Source: DATFVJ01 sp963826515
GTDB taxonomy: Bacteria > Actinomycetota > Actinomycetes > Streptosporangiales > Streptosporangiaceae
Direction of reading: 5' to 3'
NCBI GenBank assembly: GCA_963826515.1
Contig: CAWGXI010000009.1
Coordinates: forward strand, 69,534-133,533
Length of the DNA stretch: 64,000 nt
A program made the position numbers and the translations under genes. Each line of letters starts with the position of its first letter. Position 1 is the stretch's first letter. The notes beneath the pieces are model-generated. The model did no database searches and was not told where the DNA came from. It was given only the letters and a program-made list of their open reading frames with translations. This document shows, piece after piece, positions 54,197 to 63,036 of the stretch.

Positions 54197-56362
54197 ATGG
54201 CCGGGCTGGTCGCCGCTGGCCGCTGGTTCATCGTGGGGGCGTGGCTGGCCGCCGCTGTGCTGGCCACGGTGCTGCTGCCCGACGGGGCGCAAAGCGGCGA
54301 CAGCAACATCGGCGGGCTGATCCCCGCGGGCAGCGCGGCCGTGCGGGTCGAGCAGCAGGCGCTGCGGCTGTTTTCGGTGCCGGTCCTGTCCGAGACGTCG
54401 GTGGTTGTCTATGACCCGGGCGGGCTGAGCACGCTGGCCCGGGCGGATGTCGCCTTGTGGGCCGCGGCGCACGACCAGGCGACGCTGAAGGCGGGGCAGT
54501 CCGTCCCGCGCAACCGCGTCATCGGCGCGGTTCCCGTCCCGACCGATACCCCGAAGACCGCCGTGACCTACCTGTATGTCTCGACCGGCTCGCTGACCCG
54601 CGCTGTCGCCCTGGCGAAGGGATACGCCAGCCATTTTCACAATCAGCCATCGGTCCGCACGTTTGTCACCGGCATCGCTCCGGCGCAGGTCAGCCAGAGC
54701 ACGATCCTGCTGGCCTGGCTGAGGATCTTCGGTGCTGCCAGCGTGCTGCTGGTGGGGCTGGTCATCGGGGCCGCGTTCCGGTCGGTGGCCGCCCCGCTGG
54801 TCGTCCTCGCGGTCGCTGCCGTGGCCTACCTGGTGACGATCCGTGTCCTGGGGGCGCTGGCGGCCGGCGGCCAGCTGGCGCTGCCCGGTGAACTGCAGCC
54901 GCTGATCGTGGCGATGATCCTCGGGGTGGTCACGGACTACTCGGTATTGATGCTGTTCAATCTGCGGGACCGGCTGCCCGAGACGGGGGACCGGCTGGCC
55001 GCGGCCCGGCAGGTGGCCGGGCAGGACGGCCCGGTCGTGGCGGTCGCCGGCCTGGCCGTGATGGCCGGCGTGACGGCCCTGCTCAGCGCCCAGCTGCAGC
55101 TGTTCCGCGCCTTCGGCCCGGCGCTGGCCGGGACCGTGTTCATCGGCCTGCTCGCCTCCCTCACCCTCGTCCCGGCCGCGATGGCCATCCTCGGCCGCCG
55201 GATCTTCGCCCCCGGCGGCCCGGCCGGTGCTGCCCGGCCGGGCTCTGGCCCGATGGGCAGCGTGCTGCGGGTCACCGCAACCCGCCTGCGGGCGGGCGCC
55301 GCGGCGGCCATCTGCCTGGGGTTCCTGCTGCTGGCCGCCCTGCCGCTGGCATACCTGCACCTGGATCTGTCGTTCACCCAGGGCTTGCCAGCGCAGAACC
55401 CGGTCCGGCAAGGCGCCCAGATCCTGTCCGCCGCCGGCGTGCGCGGCATCACCGCCCCGGCCGAGCTGCTGGTACACCAGAACGGCATCGCGGCCGACCA
55501 GGCGGCCCTGAACCGGCTCCAGCAGGAACTGCGCCACCAGCCGGGCATCGCCGAGGTGCTGGGACCCAAACAGAACCCGCTCGGCAGCCCGTACGGGGTA
55601 GTGCTTTCGCGCGATGGCACCACCGCCCGGTACATCCTCATCTACGACAGCGACCCGCTCGCCGCCCCCGCCACCACCCGGCTGCGGGCGCTCACCCGGC
55701 ACGCCCCCGCGCTGCTGGCGGCAGCGGGGCTGCCCGACGCCCGGGCGCAGTTCACCGGCGAGACCGCCATCGCCCTGGAAGTGGAGGCGCTGACCCGGGC
55801 CAACCTGATCCGCGTCATGCTGATCGCCTTCGGCCTCGAGTTCGTGCTGCTCGCCGCTTACCTGCGGGCCCTCGTCGCGCCCATCGTCCTGCTGATCTGC
55901 AGCGCCGCGACCGTCGCTGCCGCGCTCGGCCTCACCACCCTGGTATTCCAGAGCCTGCTCGGCCAGCCCGGGCTGGCCTTCTACCAGCCGTTCGCCACCG
56001 CCGTCCTGCTTGTCGCCTTCGGCTCGGACTACAACGTCTTTATCGTCGGCGCCATCTGGCGCGAAGCGCGCCATCGGCCGCTGGCCGGGGCGCTGCGCCG
56101 GGCGCTCCCCCGCACCGCGGCCGCCATCTCCACCGCAGGGCTGACCATGGCCGCCAGCTTCGCCCCCGTCGCCATCATCCCCCTGAGCACATTCCGGCAG
56201 ATCGCGTTCACCATGACAGCCGGCCTGCTCATCGACACCTTCCTGGTCCGGCCGGTCCTCACCCCCAGCCTGCTCACCGTCCTGGGCCGCGCCAGCAGCT
56301 GGCCCAGCCACCGCATCCGCACCACCCCAGCCCCCGCCGCCGCAATGAGAAACACCAGGTGA
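54197..56362 (+). CDS. MMPL/RND-family membrane transporter
   Basis: A 721-residue transporter with the duplicated MMPL layout: helix 1 (AAGRWFIVGAWLAAAVLATV), a large outer loop, helices 2-6 (ILLAWLRIFGAASVLLVGLV, then GVVTDYSVLMLFNLRDRL with the Asp-Tyr pair typical of helix 4), a central helix near residue 370, a second loop and helices 8-12 (VAFGSDYNVFIVGAIWREAR carries the matching Asp-Tyr). Relatives export lipids or drugs in actinobacteria using the proton gradient. ATG 54197 is chosen; a GTG at 54158 is possible. Intact. Confidence 0.88.
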   Translation: MAGLVAAGRWFIVGAWLAAAVLATVLLPDGAQSGDSNIGGLIPAGSAAVRVEQQALRLFSVPVLSETSVVVYDPGGLSTLARADVALWAAAHDQATLKAGQSVPRNRVIGAVPVPTDTPKTAVTYLYVSTGSLTRAVALAKGYASHFHNQPSVRTFVTGIAPAQVSQSTILLAWLRIFGAASVLLVGLVIGAAFRSVAAPLVVLAVAAVAYLVTIRVLGALAAGGQLALPGELQPLIVAMILGVVTDYSVLMLFNLRDRLPETGDRLAAARQVAGQDGPVVAVAGLAVMAGVTALLSAQLQLFRAFGPALAGTVFIGLLASLTLVPAAMAILGRRIFAPGGPAGAARPGSGPMGSVLRVTATRLRAGAAAAICLGFLLLAALPLAYLHLDLSFTQGLPAQNPVRQGAQILSAAGVRGITAPAELLVHQNGIAADQAALNRLQQELRHQPGIAEVLGPKQNPLGSPYGVVLSRDGTTARYILIYDSDPLAAPATTRLRALTRHAPALLAAAGLPDARAQFTGETAIALEVEALTRANLIRVMLIAFGLEFVLLAAYLRALVAPIVLLICSAATVAAALGLTTLVFQSLLGQPGLAFYQPFATAVLLVAFGSDYNVFIVGAIWREARHRPLAGALRRALPRTAAAISTAGLTMAASFAPVAIIPLSTFRQIAFTMTAGLLIDTFLVRPVLTPSLLTVLGRASSWPSHRIRTTPAPAAAMRNTR

Positions 56363-56774
56363 GGCACCTCACACCCCGGCGCGACAAGCCCGCCCCGAGA
56401 ACGCGGGCGATGGCGACCCGGCTCGCACGGGGACCAGCTGTCACCGCGAAGGTGCCGGGCAGCGTGAATACCGGCCGGAGACCTGCTGTCACGCCGCGCT
56501 CACCCGGCCCGCATGCGCTCCCAGCATCTCGGGCTGCCGATGCCCGATCATCGGCTCCGCCGCCGGGCTCGCCGCCCAGGTGGCAGCAAACGGCGCCGAA
56601 CTACGAGGGCCCGCCACTACTTCACCCTGTCCTGGCCGGTGTCGGCCTCGCTGGCTGCCAGGGCACAAGTTCCGGTCGCCGGTCACCAGCCAGTCCTCTT
56701 CCGCCGCGGGTACAGCCGCCGGGGCGCGGCCAGTAAGCGTGCCCGGCGGGTACGGGCCGCCGTACGGTGGACAG
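56363..56774. other. Intergenic region
   Basis: About 410 bases between the MMPL and YihY genes. The YihY frame is open backwards through part of it, but the composition is not protein-like. No other feature found. Confidence 0.35.
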
Positions 56775-57794
56775 GTGCGAGAGTCGGTCAGGCCACACCG
56801 GTGGCGCAGCCGGTCCGCCGCCGTATCCATGATCTGGGCCGCGCGGCTGCGGCAGGCGGCGGTCTTGCTGCGCCGGGCGTTCGGTGGGTACCGAGCCGAC
56901 CATTGCCAGCAGATGGCCGCGGCGATCTCCTTCCACGTGCTGTTCGCCGTGTTCCCGCTGGCCATCGCCGCTGTCGCGATCATCGGCCTGGTCACCCACG
57001 ATCCGCACGCGCGCGACGCTGTGCTGACCGCGGTGCTCAAGGCGGTGCCGCTGTCGGCCCACGGCAAGCAGCAGCTGCAACAGCTGCTCACCTCGGTCAG
57101 CGGCGGCGTCGCCGCGCTGGGGCTGCTCGGCCTCCTCGGCGCGGCCTGGTCGGCGAGCGGGCTGATGACCGCCATCCGCACCGCGCTCAACATGGCCTGG
57201 CACAGCAGCCAGCAACGGCCGTTCCTGCACGGGAAGGCCGTCGACTTGGCGCTGGTGGTGGGCGCATTCCTGGTCACCGGCGCCACGCTCGGCCTCACCC
57301 TCGCCGCCAGCATCGCCCGCCACCTGCCGGGCCCGCTGCAGAGCCTGGCCCCCCTCGCCGGGGCCGCCGCGTCGGCCGGCGTGTACCTTGCCTCCGCCGC
57401 GCTGCTGTTCGCCACCTTCGGTTTCCTCTACCGCTTCGTCCCCGCAGCGCCGACCCGCATACGCGGCATCTGGCCGGGTGCGCTGGCCGCCGCGGCCGGC
57501 TTCGAGACGCTGCAATACGGGTTCTCCGCCTACATCGCCCACTTCGCCCACTACAACAAGGTCTACGGGTCGCTCGGCGCGGTCATCGCGTTCCTGTCCT
57601 TCATCTACCTCGCCAGCATGATCTTCCTGTTCGGCGCCGAGATTGCATCGGAATACCCGCGGCTGCGCACCCAGGCCAGCACCACCACGACCGGCGGCGC
57701 CGGCGGCCCTGGGGCGCAGCCGCAGACGCCAGGCACGAGGGTCCCACCCGCACCCGGCAACCAAGCCCCGGGCCCTGCTCCGCCACATCGGTGA
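56775..57794 (+). CDS. YihY/BrkB-family inner membrane protein
   Basis: A membrane protein of about 340 residues from GTG 56775 (or ATG 56829, MIWAARLRQ). Family hallmarks are the amphipathic start HCQQMAAAISFHVLFAVFPL, the loop LGLLGAAWSASGLMTAIRTA LNMAW (split here only for length), four to five further helices, and FLYRFVPAAPTRIRGIWPG before GSLGAVIAFLSFIYLASMIF. The tail is a disordered Pro/Thr/Gly segment. Once called ribonuclease BN in error; the true role is unknown, probably envelope related. Confidence 0.87.
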   Translation: MRESVRPHRWRSRSAAVSMIWAARLRQAAVLLRRAFGGYRADHCQQMAAAISFHVLFAVFPLAIAAVAIIGLVTHDPHARDAVLTAVLKAVPLSAHGKQQLQQLLTSVSGGVAALGLLGLLGAAWSASGLMTAIRTALNMAWHSSQQRPFLHGKAVDLALVVGAFLVTGATLGLTLAASIARHLPGPLQSLAPLAGAAASAGVYLASAALLFATFGFLYRFVPAAPTRIRGIWPGALAAAAGFETLQYGFSAYIAHFAHYNKVYGSLGAVIAFLSFIYLASMIFLFGAEIASEYPRLRTQASTTTTGGAGGPGAQPQTPGTRVPPAPGNQAPGPAPPHR

Positions 57795-58022
57795 CCGAAA
57801 GCAGAGCTGGTACGACGTCAGCCGACACCGCCGCCAGGCAGCACGGGCACGCCCACGATCACCCCGGCGCGGGTCCCCGGCAGGCCGAACCGGTGGCCCG
57901 CGGAACGCACGACACTACACAGCGCAGCATGACGGCCGGGCTCCCCGCTGCAGGCTGGGGGTTCCGTCCGCGGCTCCTGGCCGCCGGGCGCCAGAAGAAC
58001 CCTGCCGCCGTTCCTGGCTGAG

Positions 58023-58850
58023 TTGCTCGCCGGCCACGTCGCCGCGCACGGGAGCCGTTTGTGCACCTGCCGCAATGCGGAGTCGCCGTGGTGCCCTGGG
58101 GACCGGTATGTGTTCCTCGGCCCGGGCCGGGGCCATTTCCGGCGGTCGGGCTACGGCGAGCGGTTCTTCCGGCCTGCCGCGGACGGCTGGTACCCGGCGC
58201 GCGGCCAGCGGCCCGCCGTACCCGTGCTGGCCGACACCAGCTGCTCTTTCCCGGGCCGACCCGTTCCGCCGTGGCCGGCTGCGGGCCCCGGCGAACCGTT
58301 CCAGGTGCCGTCCGGGCGGGGCATCACCCGGCTTGCCAGCGACGCCACGACCGGGCGATGCGCGAACTGCGGCCGCGCCTTCCGGCGCCGGATAGACGGC
58401 ACGCTGACCGCCCACGACGCCGGCGGACAGCGCTGCCCCGGTGGCGGGCAGCCGCCCGCCGAGGAGACCGCGCTCGCGACCTGGCTGCCGGTGCGGCCCG
58501 GCCTGACGCCGCACGGCCTGCGTCACGGCCACCAGACGTGGATGGAGGAGGCAGGCATTTCCGACCTGCTGCGGGCTGAGCGGATGGGCCACGAGGTGCC
58601 CGGCATGCGCGGCGTCTACGGACACGTCTCCCCGGCCATGCGCGCCGACCTCCAAGCCGCGCTGCAGGACCGCTGGCAAGCCTCACTCCGTGAGCGGGCG
58701 CGGCTGCCGGCGCGGTCGATCGTGCCGGTGCTGGACGCGCTCCTGGCCGGTCAGCGGGAGCCACCGGCCAAGATCGGCTCCCATTCCGCTCCCAGAATCG
58801 GACATCAGCGAGCCGCCCGGCTCGCGAAGAGGAATACCAATGGGCGTTGA
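58023..58850 (+). pseudogene. Tyrosine integrase, C-terminal part, beside tRNA-Pro fragment
   Basis: The frame encodes GRGHFRRSGYGERFFRPAAD, a four-cysteine insert (RCANCGRAF and RCPGGGQ, with earlier LCTCRNAESPWC), then the catalytic block LTPHGLRHGHQTWMEEAGIS, MGHEVPGMRGVYGHVSPAMR. The HxxR, second His and Tyr are kept; the N-terminal domains and first catalytic Arg are not found upstream (the frame is open back to a TGA near 57932 without a good start). Large actinobacterial integrases of this shape use tRNA genes as targets, and a tRNA fragment lies just downstream. Confidence 0.72.
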
Positions 58851-58863
58851 CCTGAGAAAACTC

Positions 58864-58908
58864 TGGTCGGGGTGGCCGGATTTGAACCGGCGGCCTCTTC
58901 GTCCCGAA
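58864..58908 (-). tRNA. 3' half of tRNA-Pro(CGG), probable attachment site
   Basis: Read on the minus strand this is TTCGGGACGAAGAGG, the T arm with GGTTCAAATCC, the acceptor 3' strand CACCCCGA and an encoded CCA. It equals the anticodon loop to 3' end of a proline tRNA with anticodon CGG. The 5' half is absent; the sequence before TTCGGGA diverges at once. Next to an integrase gene this is the usual form of an att site left by an integrated element, so it is not a functional tRNA by itself. Confidence 0.72.
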
Positions 58909-59090
58909 TTAGGCCCTGGAAGATCGCCGACCTGCTGACTGCACCAAAGACGCAGGTCAGAGCGTTGGTTTGCGTTGGTCTGTGATGGCGTCCAGAGGTC
59001 TCAATCTCAAGATCGTCTCCAGGATTTCTCCAGAAACCGATCGCCACATGCTCAGCGCCGGATGGGCGGATAAGACCCTACGATCTCAAG

Positions 59091-59145
59091 CGCTGGGATT
59101 CGAACCCACGATGACGCTCACGCGCCATAGCGGTTTCAAGACTCG
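59091..59145 (-). tRNA. tRNA-Ser(TGA)-like fragment
   Basis: On the minus strand: an anticodon loop CTTGAAA (anticodon TGA), a long variable arm ATGGCGCGTGAGCGTCAT that forms a stem, and a T arm GGGTTCGAATCCC. These are serine-tRNA features. The D arm is missing and the 3' acceptor strand does not pair with the 5' side, so it is a fragment, perhaps a second attachment site. Confidence 0.5.
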
Positions 59146-59158
59146 TAAGGCAACTCTC

Positions 59159-59529
59159 CTGACCTGCGCGGACGGCGGCCGTGCGACGAACTTAGGCATG
59201 TATTCGGCACGATCAAGCCCCCAGAGCAATCGATCATCGTGCGATTGCTGCAACCCACGTTGCACGACAACAACGACAGGCCTGGCCATGCGACACTCAA
59301 CGCCGTTCGTTGTACGCGAGTCCGGTGTTACAAGCGGTGTCTTCGACCTTAAGGAAGACGCCGTTACAGTCGTAGCCGAACTCGGCGACGCGCTGGGGAG
59401 GATGACGCGAGGACCCCACTCCAGCGGTGGTTTATCGAACTCGTCCGCGAAGCGCGTGCGTCACGTCGCACCTGCCCGCGCCGACCCGCCGCGGTTCCAC
59501 GGCGGCTGCGGGGTGCGGCCGTCCATTGG
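59159..59529. other. Intergenic region
   Basis: About 370 bases, no credible gene on either strand. Confidence 0.35.
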
Positions 59530-59850
59530 TCGGCGTCCCGCGCTGGGTTGGCGCCGTTGGCCGATCCGTTGCCGTTGGCGTGTTCGCGGGTGGGCCTCGG
59601 TGACCTTGGCGACCGCGCGGCGCAGGCTCGGGCCAAGGTCGTCCACGGTCATCTCTACGACTGACCGTTTGGTGCCGTCGTCGGTCTCCCATGACCGCGC
59701 CCTCGGCCGGTGGCCCGCCTCCGCCGCCGTCGCGGCCGAGCGGGAACACGTCACCCTGGCCGACCGCACCCGCGCCATGATGGCCGTCACGATCCAACGC
59801 ATAGCGTTTCCGGTGGTGATCGAGTACTGCCCAACGAGGGACGCATTCAT
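59530..59850 (-). pseudogene. Single-stranded DNA-binding protein-like remnant
   Basis: The minus-strand frame from ATG 59850 (MNASLVGQ) contains VTCSRSAATAAEAGHRPRAR, SWETDDGTKRSVVEMTVDDL and GPSLRRAVAKVTEAHPR, matching the second half of the OB fold of actinobacterial SSB paralogues. The first half is scrambled and part of the middle is missing. The C-terminus is basic and lacks the acidic DxxPF tip. Confidence 0.5.
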
Positions 59851-60006
59851 GAGTGACGGCGAGCATCACCTGGATGTGGCCGCATTGACCTGGACAACCT
59901 CAACTCGTACGTCATGCCGCTCACCTGCTAGACCCCTTCACAGCGCGGCGTATGTACGACAGCCCGTCCTGTTGCCCGTGGCCGGGCATCGGCGCATGAT
60001 CTCAGC

Positions 60007-60774
60007 ATGAAGGAACCCACGAGCCCCGGGCACGAGCCTCCCGAACGGACAACGCCTCCGGGACGGCGCAGGCGGAAGGCTTACCGAAAAGCTACGGCAC
60101 GCCAGGCTGCGAAGCTCAGACACACGCTCCAGCGGAACGGCAGGGAACAGACCCGGGAGGTCAGGGAACAGACCCGGGAGGTCAGGGAACAGACCCGGGA
60201 CGCCAGGGAACAGACCCGGGAGGCCAAGGAACAGACCCGGGAGGCCAAGGAACAGACCCCGGAGGGCGAGGAACATACCAAGCCGACGGAACGGGCCAAG
60301 GAAGGTTATGACCGAGCCGCTGCAGCACAAGCCGACTCTGTCGCGATAGTGGAGGGACTCAAGACCATTACCCACGAGCTACGCAACCTAGCAGCAACGC
60401 TGCAACAGGAATCCGACGAAGCGCGCAGCATGCAGGCGGGGCAACTGCAACTTGCCGAGCATCAGCTGAAGGAATATGAGCAGCTGAACAGCTTGATCAA
60501 GGAGATGCCCAAGAGGGGAATTGATCAGGATCCGACTTTGGGGTTCTCAGCTGTTGCGCAAACGGAAGCGCTCAAGGGTGCGACAAAACTGGCGACGAAG
60601 CGGTGGCCAGGCCGCGCATGGGACACAGTCTGGGACACACTGCAGGCAATCGTCCCATACCTATGGAACATGATCCGGCATCTGCTCAAAGTGAAGGAAT
60701 GGTCGGTGACCGGCCAGGTCAGCACGCCCGTGCTGGACTTCGCACAGGCTAGCATCTCTGTCACTTTCGGCTAG
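60007..60774 (+). CDS. Heptad-repeat coiled-coil protein
   Basis: A 255-residue protein from ATG 60007. A basic N-terminus (GRRRRKAYRKATARQAAKLR) is followed by seven consecutive seven-residue repeats of the type REQTREV (residues about 46-94), then a longer coiled coil (VAIVEGLKTITHELRNLAAT, QLAEHQLKEYEQLNSLIKEM) and a C-terminal aromatic segment (WDTVWDTLQAIVPYLWNMIR) that may associate with a membrane. Codon use is less GC-rich than the core genes. I do not recognise the family. It could be a phage- or element-encoded structural or defence-related protein; this is a guess from context. Confidence 0.65.
   Translation: MKEPTSPGHEPPERTTPPGRRRRKAYRKATARQAAKLRHTLQRNGREQTREVREQTREVREQTRDAREQTREAKEQTREAKEQTPEGEEHTKPTERAKEGYDRAAAAQADSVAIVEGLKTITHELRNLAATLQQESDEARSMQAGQLQLAEHQLKEYEQLNSLIKEMPKRGIDQDPTLGFSAVAQTEALKGATKLATKRWPGRAWDTVWDTLQAIVPYLWNMIRHLLKVKEWSVTGQVSTPVLDFAQASISVTFG
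60141..60287 (+). repeat. 21-bp tandem repeats encoding heptads
   Basis: Seven consecutive 21-bp units (variants of AGGGAACAGACCCGGGAGGTC) encode the heptads. The first five are close to identical and the last two have diverged. The number of units can vary without frame change. Confidence 0.85.
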
Positions 60775-60879
60775 CGGGCATGTGATCATGGTGCGACGTG
60801 TCCAAAACGCGCGTCTTCCATAACTTTCTATGCTTACGCCCCTTCTCGTCAATGGTGACTGGGATAACCGCCAGCCCCG

Positions 60880-61061
60880 GGTTTTCACCTGAGACCGGCG
60901 GCTGTCCTTTACATCGAGAGTACATCGAGACGGATCGCACGCTCGCCGAGAACGGCTGGACGGTTATTCGCATCTGGGAGCACGAAGATCCGGTCGAGTC
61001 CGCCGCACGTATAGCCGATCTGATGCATCCCCGTCTCCATACCGAGTCGCGCCGCTCCTGA
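60880..61061 (+). pseudogene. Vsr very-short-patch repair endonuclease, C-terminal fragment
   Basis: The frame HREYIETDRTLAENGWTVI, RIWEHEDPVESAARIADLM corresponds to the last third of Vsr, the nuclease that repairs T:G mismatches produced by deamination of 5-methylcytosine. The zinc-binding and catalytic parts upstream are missing. Vsr genes normally sit beside a C5-methyltransferase; here the only one lies 37 kb away. Confidence 0.7.
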
Positions 61062-61082
61062 TGATTTCACGAGTGGGCGGTG

Positions 61083-62125
61083 TCAACCCGTGGAAGCAAT
61101 TTCGCTGAGCATCTCGGCGAACACTTCGGCTGGCGTTCTGTAGCCAAGTATACGCCTCGGGCGGATGTTTAGTGAGTGAGACACGGAATTCAAGAATCCA
61201 GGATCGGAAGGGACCGGCGTCCCTTTCGGGATGTATTCCCGGACGAGCCCGTTCATGTTCTCGTTCGTCCCCCGCTCCCACGGCGAATGAGGGTGGGCAA
61301 AATAGACATCCATGTTCGTGGCGAGGGAGAAGGCGGCGTGACCGGCCATCTCCACGCCCTGGTCCCAGGTGATCGACTTCACCAGTCGGCCGGCAGGCCC
61401 TCGACCTGGCCGATCAGGGCCGCGCGCACATGATCAGCGGTACGGCCGAACGGAAGCGGGACAATGGCGGTGTACCGGCTCGTGCGCTCGACCAGGGTGC
61501 CCGCCGCGGTCGCCCCGTTCTTCCCCACAATGAGATCTCCCTCCCAGTGCCCGGGCACCTGGCGGCCGGCTACCTCGCCGGGACGATCGTCGATGGAACG
61601 CATGCCCACGATCCGGGCGCCGGGGGTCTTTTTCCGCCCGCGCGGCTTGCGCTGCTCGCGGCCCGATCGCAGCTCCACGCCCAGGCGGGCCAGCTCGCCT
61701 TTCGGCAAGGCGTACATCCAGGTGTAAATCGTCTCGTGCGATGCCACCCGTCCAGCCTGCCCGCAGGCCGGTCGTACCTCAACCGGCCCGCCACCTGATC
61801 CGGCGAGAACCCGCGGCGCAAACCGGACACCACCCGGCAGCGCAGCACCGGATCAGCATCCATCTTCCGGGCTTTTGGGCGGCATCGCTCCTCCTCCGCC
61901 CGCGACTGCGCCCGGTGCGCGCGGTATTTTCTCCCGTCCGCCATTGCGGGAGATTTCCCGGCATACGACCGACTCGGCACGCCCGATATGGGCCGCGATC
62001 TCCTTGTTCGTCAAGCATATCGCCAGACAGCGCGATATTTCCTCACGATCCTCAAGCGTAAACGGCCGTCGAAGCTCTCCACGGACCCCTCCAACAATAA
62101 TCAGGTCCGCCGAGACTCCCAGCAA
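61083..62125 (-). pseudogene. IS30-family transposase, multiply frameshifted
   Basis: Four pieces read in order on the minus strand. HTH: RRPFTLEDREEISRCLAICL, NKEIAAHIGRAESVVCREIS (from 62125). Then in another frame CRVVSGLRRGFSPDQVAGRL; then MASHETIYTWMYALPKGELA, VPGHWEGDLIVGKNGATAAG (first catalytic Asp region); then after a shift near 61380 VKSITWDQGVEMAGHAAFSL and HPHSPWERGTNENMNGLVRE (catalytic Asp and Glu). Three frameshifts disable it. The terminal repeats were not identified. Confidence 0.85.
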
Positions 62126-62250
62126 AAAACATCACCGAGAGGAAGACATAAATACCTCCGGGAAGATCACGCTCTCCCGAATAGCCCGATTGCCTTCACC
62201 CCTTGTGATCAAGTGCCTAGACACAAGGCGGCGAGGCAATCGAGAATAAC

Positions 62251-63033
62251 CTAACTCGTACCTATGACTGCGATCGTGGCATCATCACTTCTCTTGAAGC
62301 GTGGCCAGCGCTTCCCATCCGGGTCGCTCGCTTCCAGGCTGCGCACACGCTCGATCGCTGAAGCAACACTCGATCCAACTGCCAGCGCCAGGAGGCCGCG
62401 CCAGTCGGTTTGGGCAAACGGGGTGACCAGTCGCGCCGCGCCATCGGTCATCAGAACCGCATTTCTCAATCCTGCGTGCCGAATGTGACCGGTGATCGTA
62501 TGCTCGGCAATGCTGGGATCGGCCGCCGCTACCCAGTAGCCGCCGCTTTGGTTTCGGTAGCGGGCTCGCCGTTCCATCACTTGTGCGCCGATATTTTCCT
62601 GTCCTTCTAGGTCACTCACGGTGTCAACTACGCGGTCATCACTGATGACGCTTAGTCCCTCGACGGTCTCCAGGAGGATTGTGACGTCCGCCAGGACGAG
62701 GTAGTCAACGGAGTCTTCACCGAGCCGTACAGCGCCAACGGCCGCCGAAGGTGCGCCTATCTTCTCCAGGTCGCAGGTGTCGGCATGCAGTGCGGCTACA
62801 TCCTTTATCGCCCTGGCAAGAGCGTCCGCCAGCGTTACTGCTGGGTCCGATGCGGTCGCGAATAGATGCGTGCCCAGTTTGCTGACGTACCAGGGTGTCC
62901 CGTGGTGACAGCCTGTCTGGCTCTGGTCGAACACGGTCACGCCATCGAGGATCACGCCAATGGTGGGTGAGACAGCGGCCCAATCCTCGTTCGGCTGTGA
63001 AGACCCCGGCGACGTAGCCGCAGAGAAAAGCAT
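62251..63033 (-). CDS. PP2C-like (PPM-type) phosphatase domain protein
   Basis: A 260-residue protein from ATG 63033. PP2C metal-site motifs are in order: QPNEDWAAVSPTIGVILDG (NED and DG), an intermediate region, VLADVTILLE, NAVLMTDGAARLVTPF (equivalent of the SDG motif) and FKRSDDATIAVIGTS (equivalent of the final DNxT). It could dephosphorylate a protein or be a sensor with the fold. It starts three bases after the upstream HTH gene's restored stop, implying an operon. Lower-GC codon use than the core suggests acquired DNA. Intact. Confidence 0.75.
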   Translation of the reverse strand: MLFSAATSPGSSQPNEDWAAVSPTIGVILDGVTVFDQSQTGCHHGTPWYVSKLGTHLFATASDPAVTLADALARAIKDVAALHADTCDLEKIGAPSAAVGAVRLGEDSVDYLVLADVTILLETVEGLSVISDDRVVDTVSDLEGQENIGAQVMERRARYRNQSGGYWVAAADPSIAEHTITGHIRHAGLRNAVLMTDGAARLVTPFAQTDWRGLLALAVGSSVASAIERVRSLEASDPDGKRWPRFKRSDDATIAVIGTS

Positions 63034-63036
63034 GTC

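Noticed and set aside
53567..56311. 914-residue minus-strand frame across the MMPL transporter
   Set aside because: Only its last 165 residues look like protein; the rest is Gln/Gly/Asp/Arg-rich antisense of the MMPL gene.
60141..60287. Possible CRISPR or iteron array
   Set aside because: The 21-bp repeats are in frame, contiguous and encode coiled-coil heptads in an otherwise normal coding sequence.
61370..61390. Programmed frameshift in the IS30 transposase
   Set aside because: IS30 transposases are normally one ORF, there is no slippery A or G run at the junction, and two further shifts exist in the same gene.
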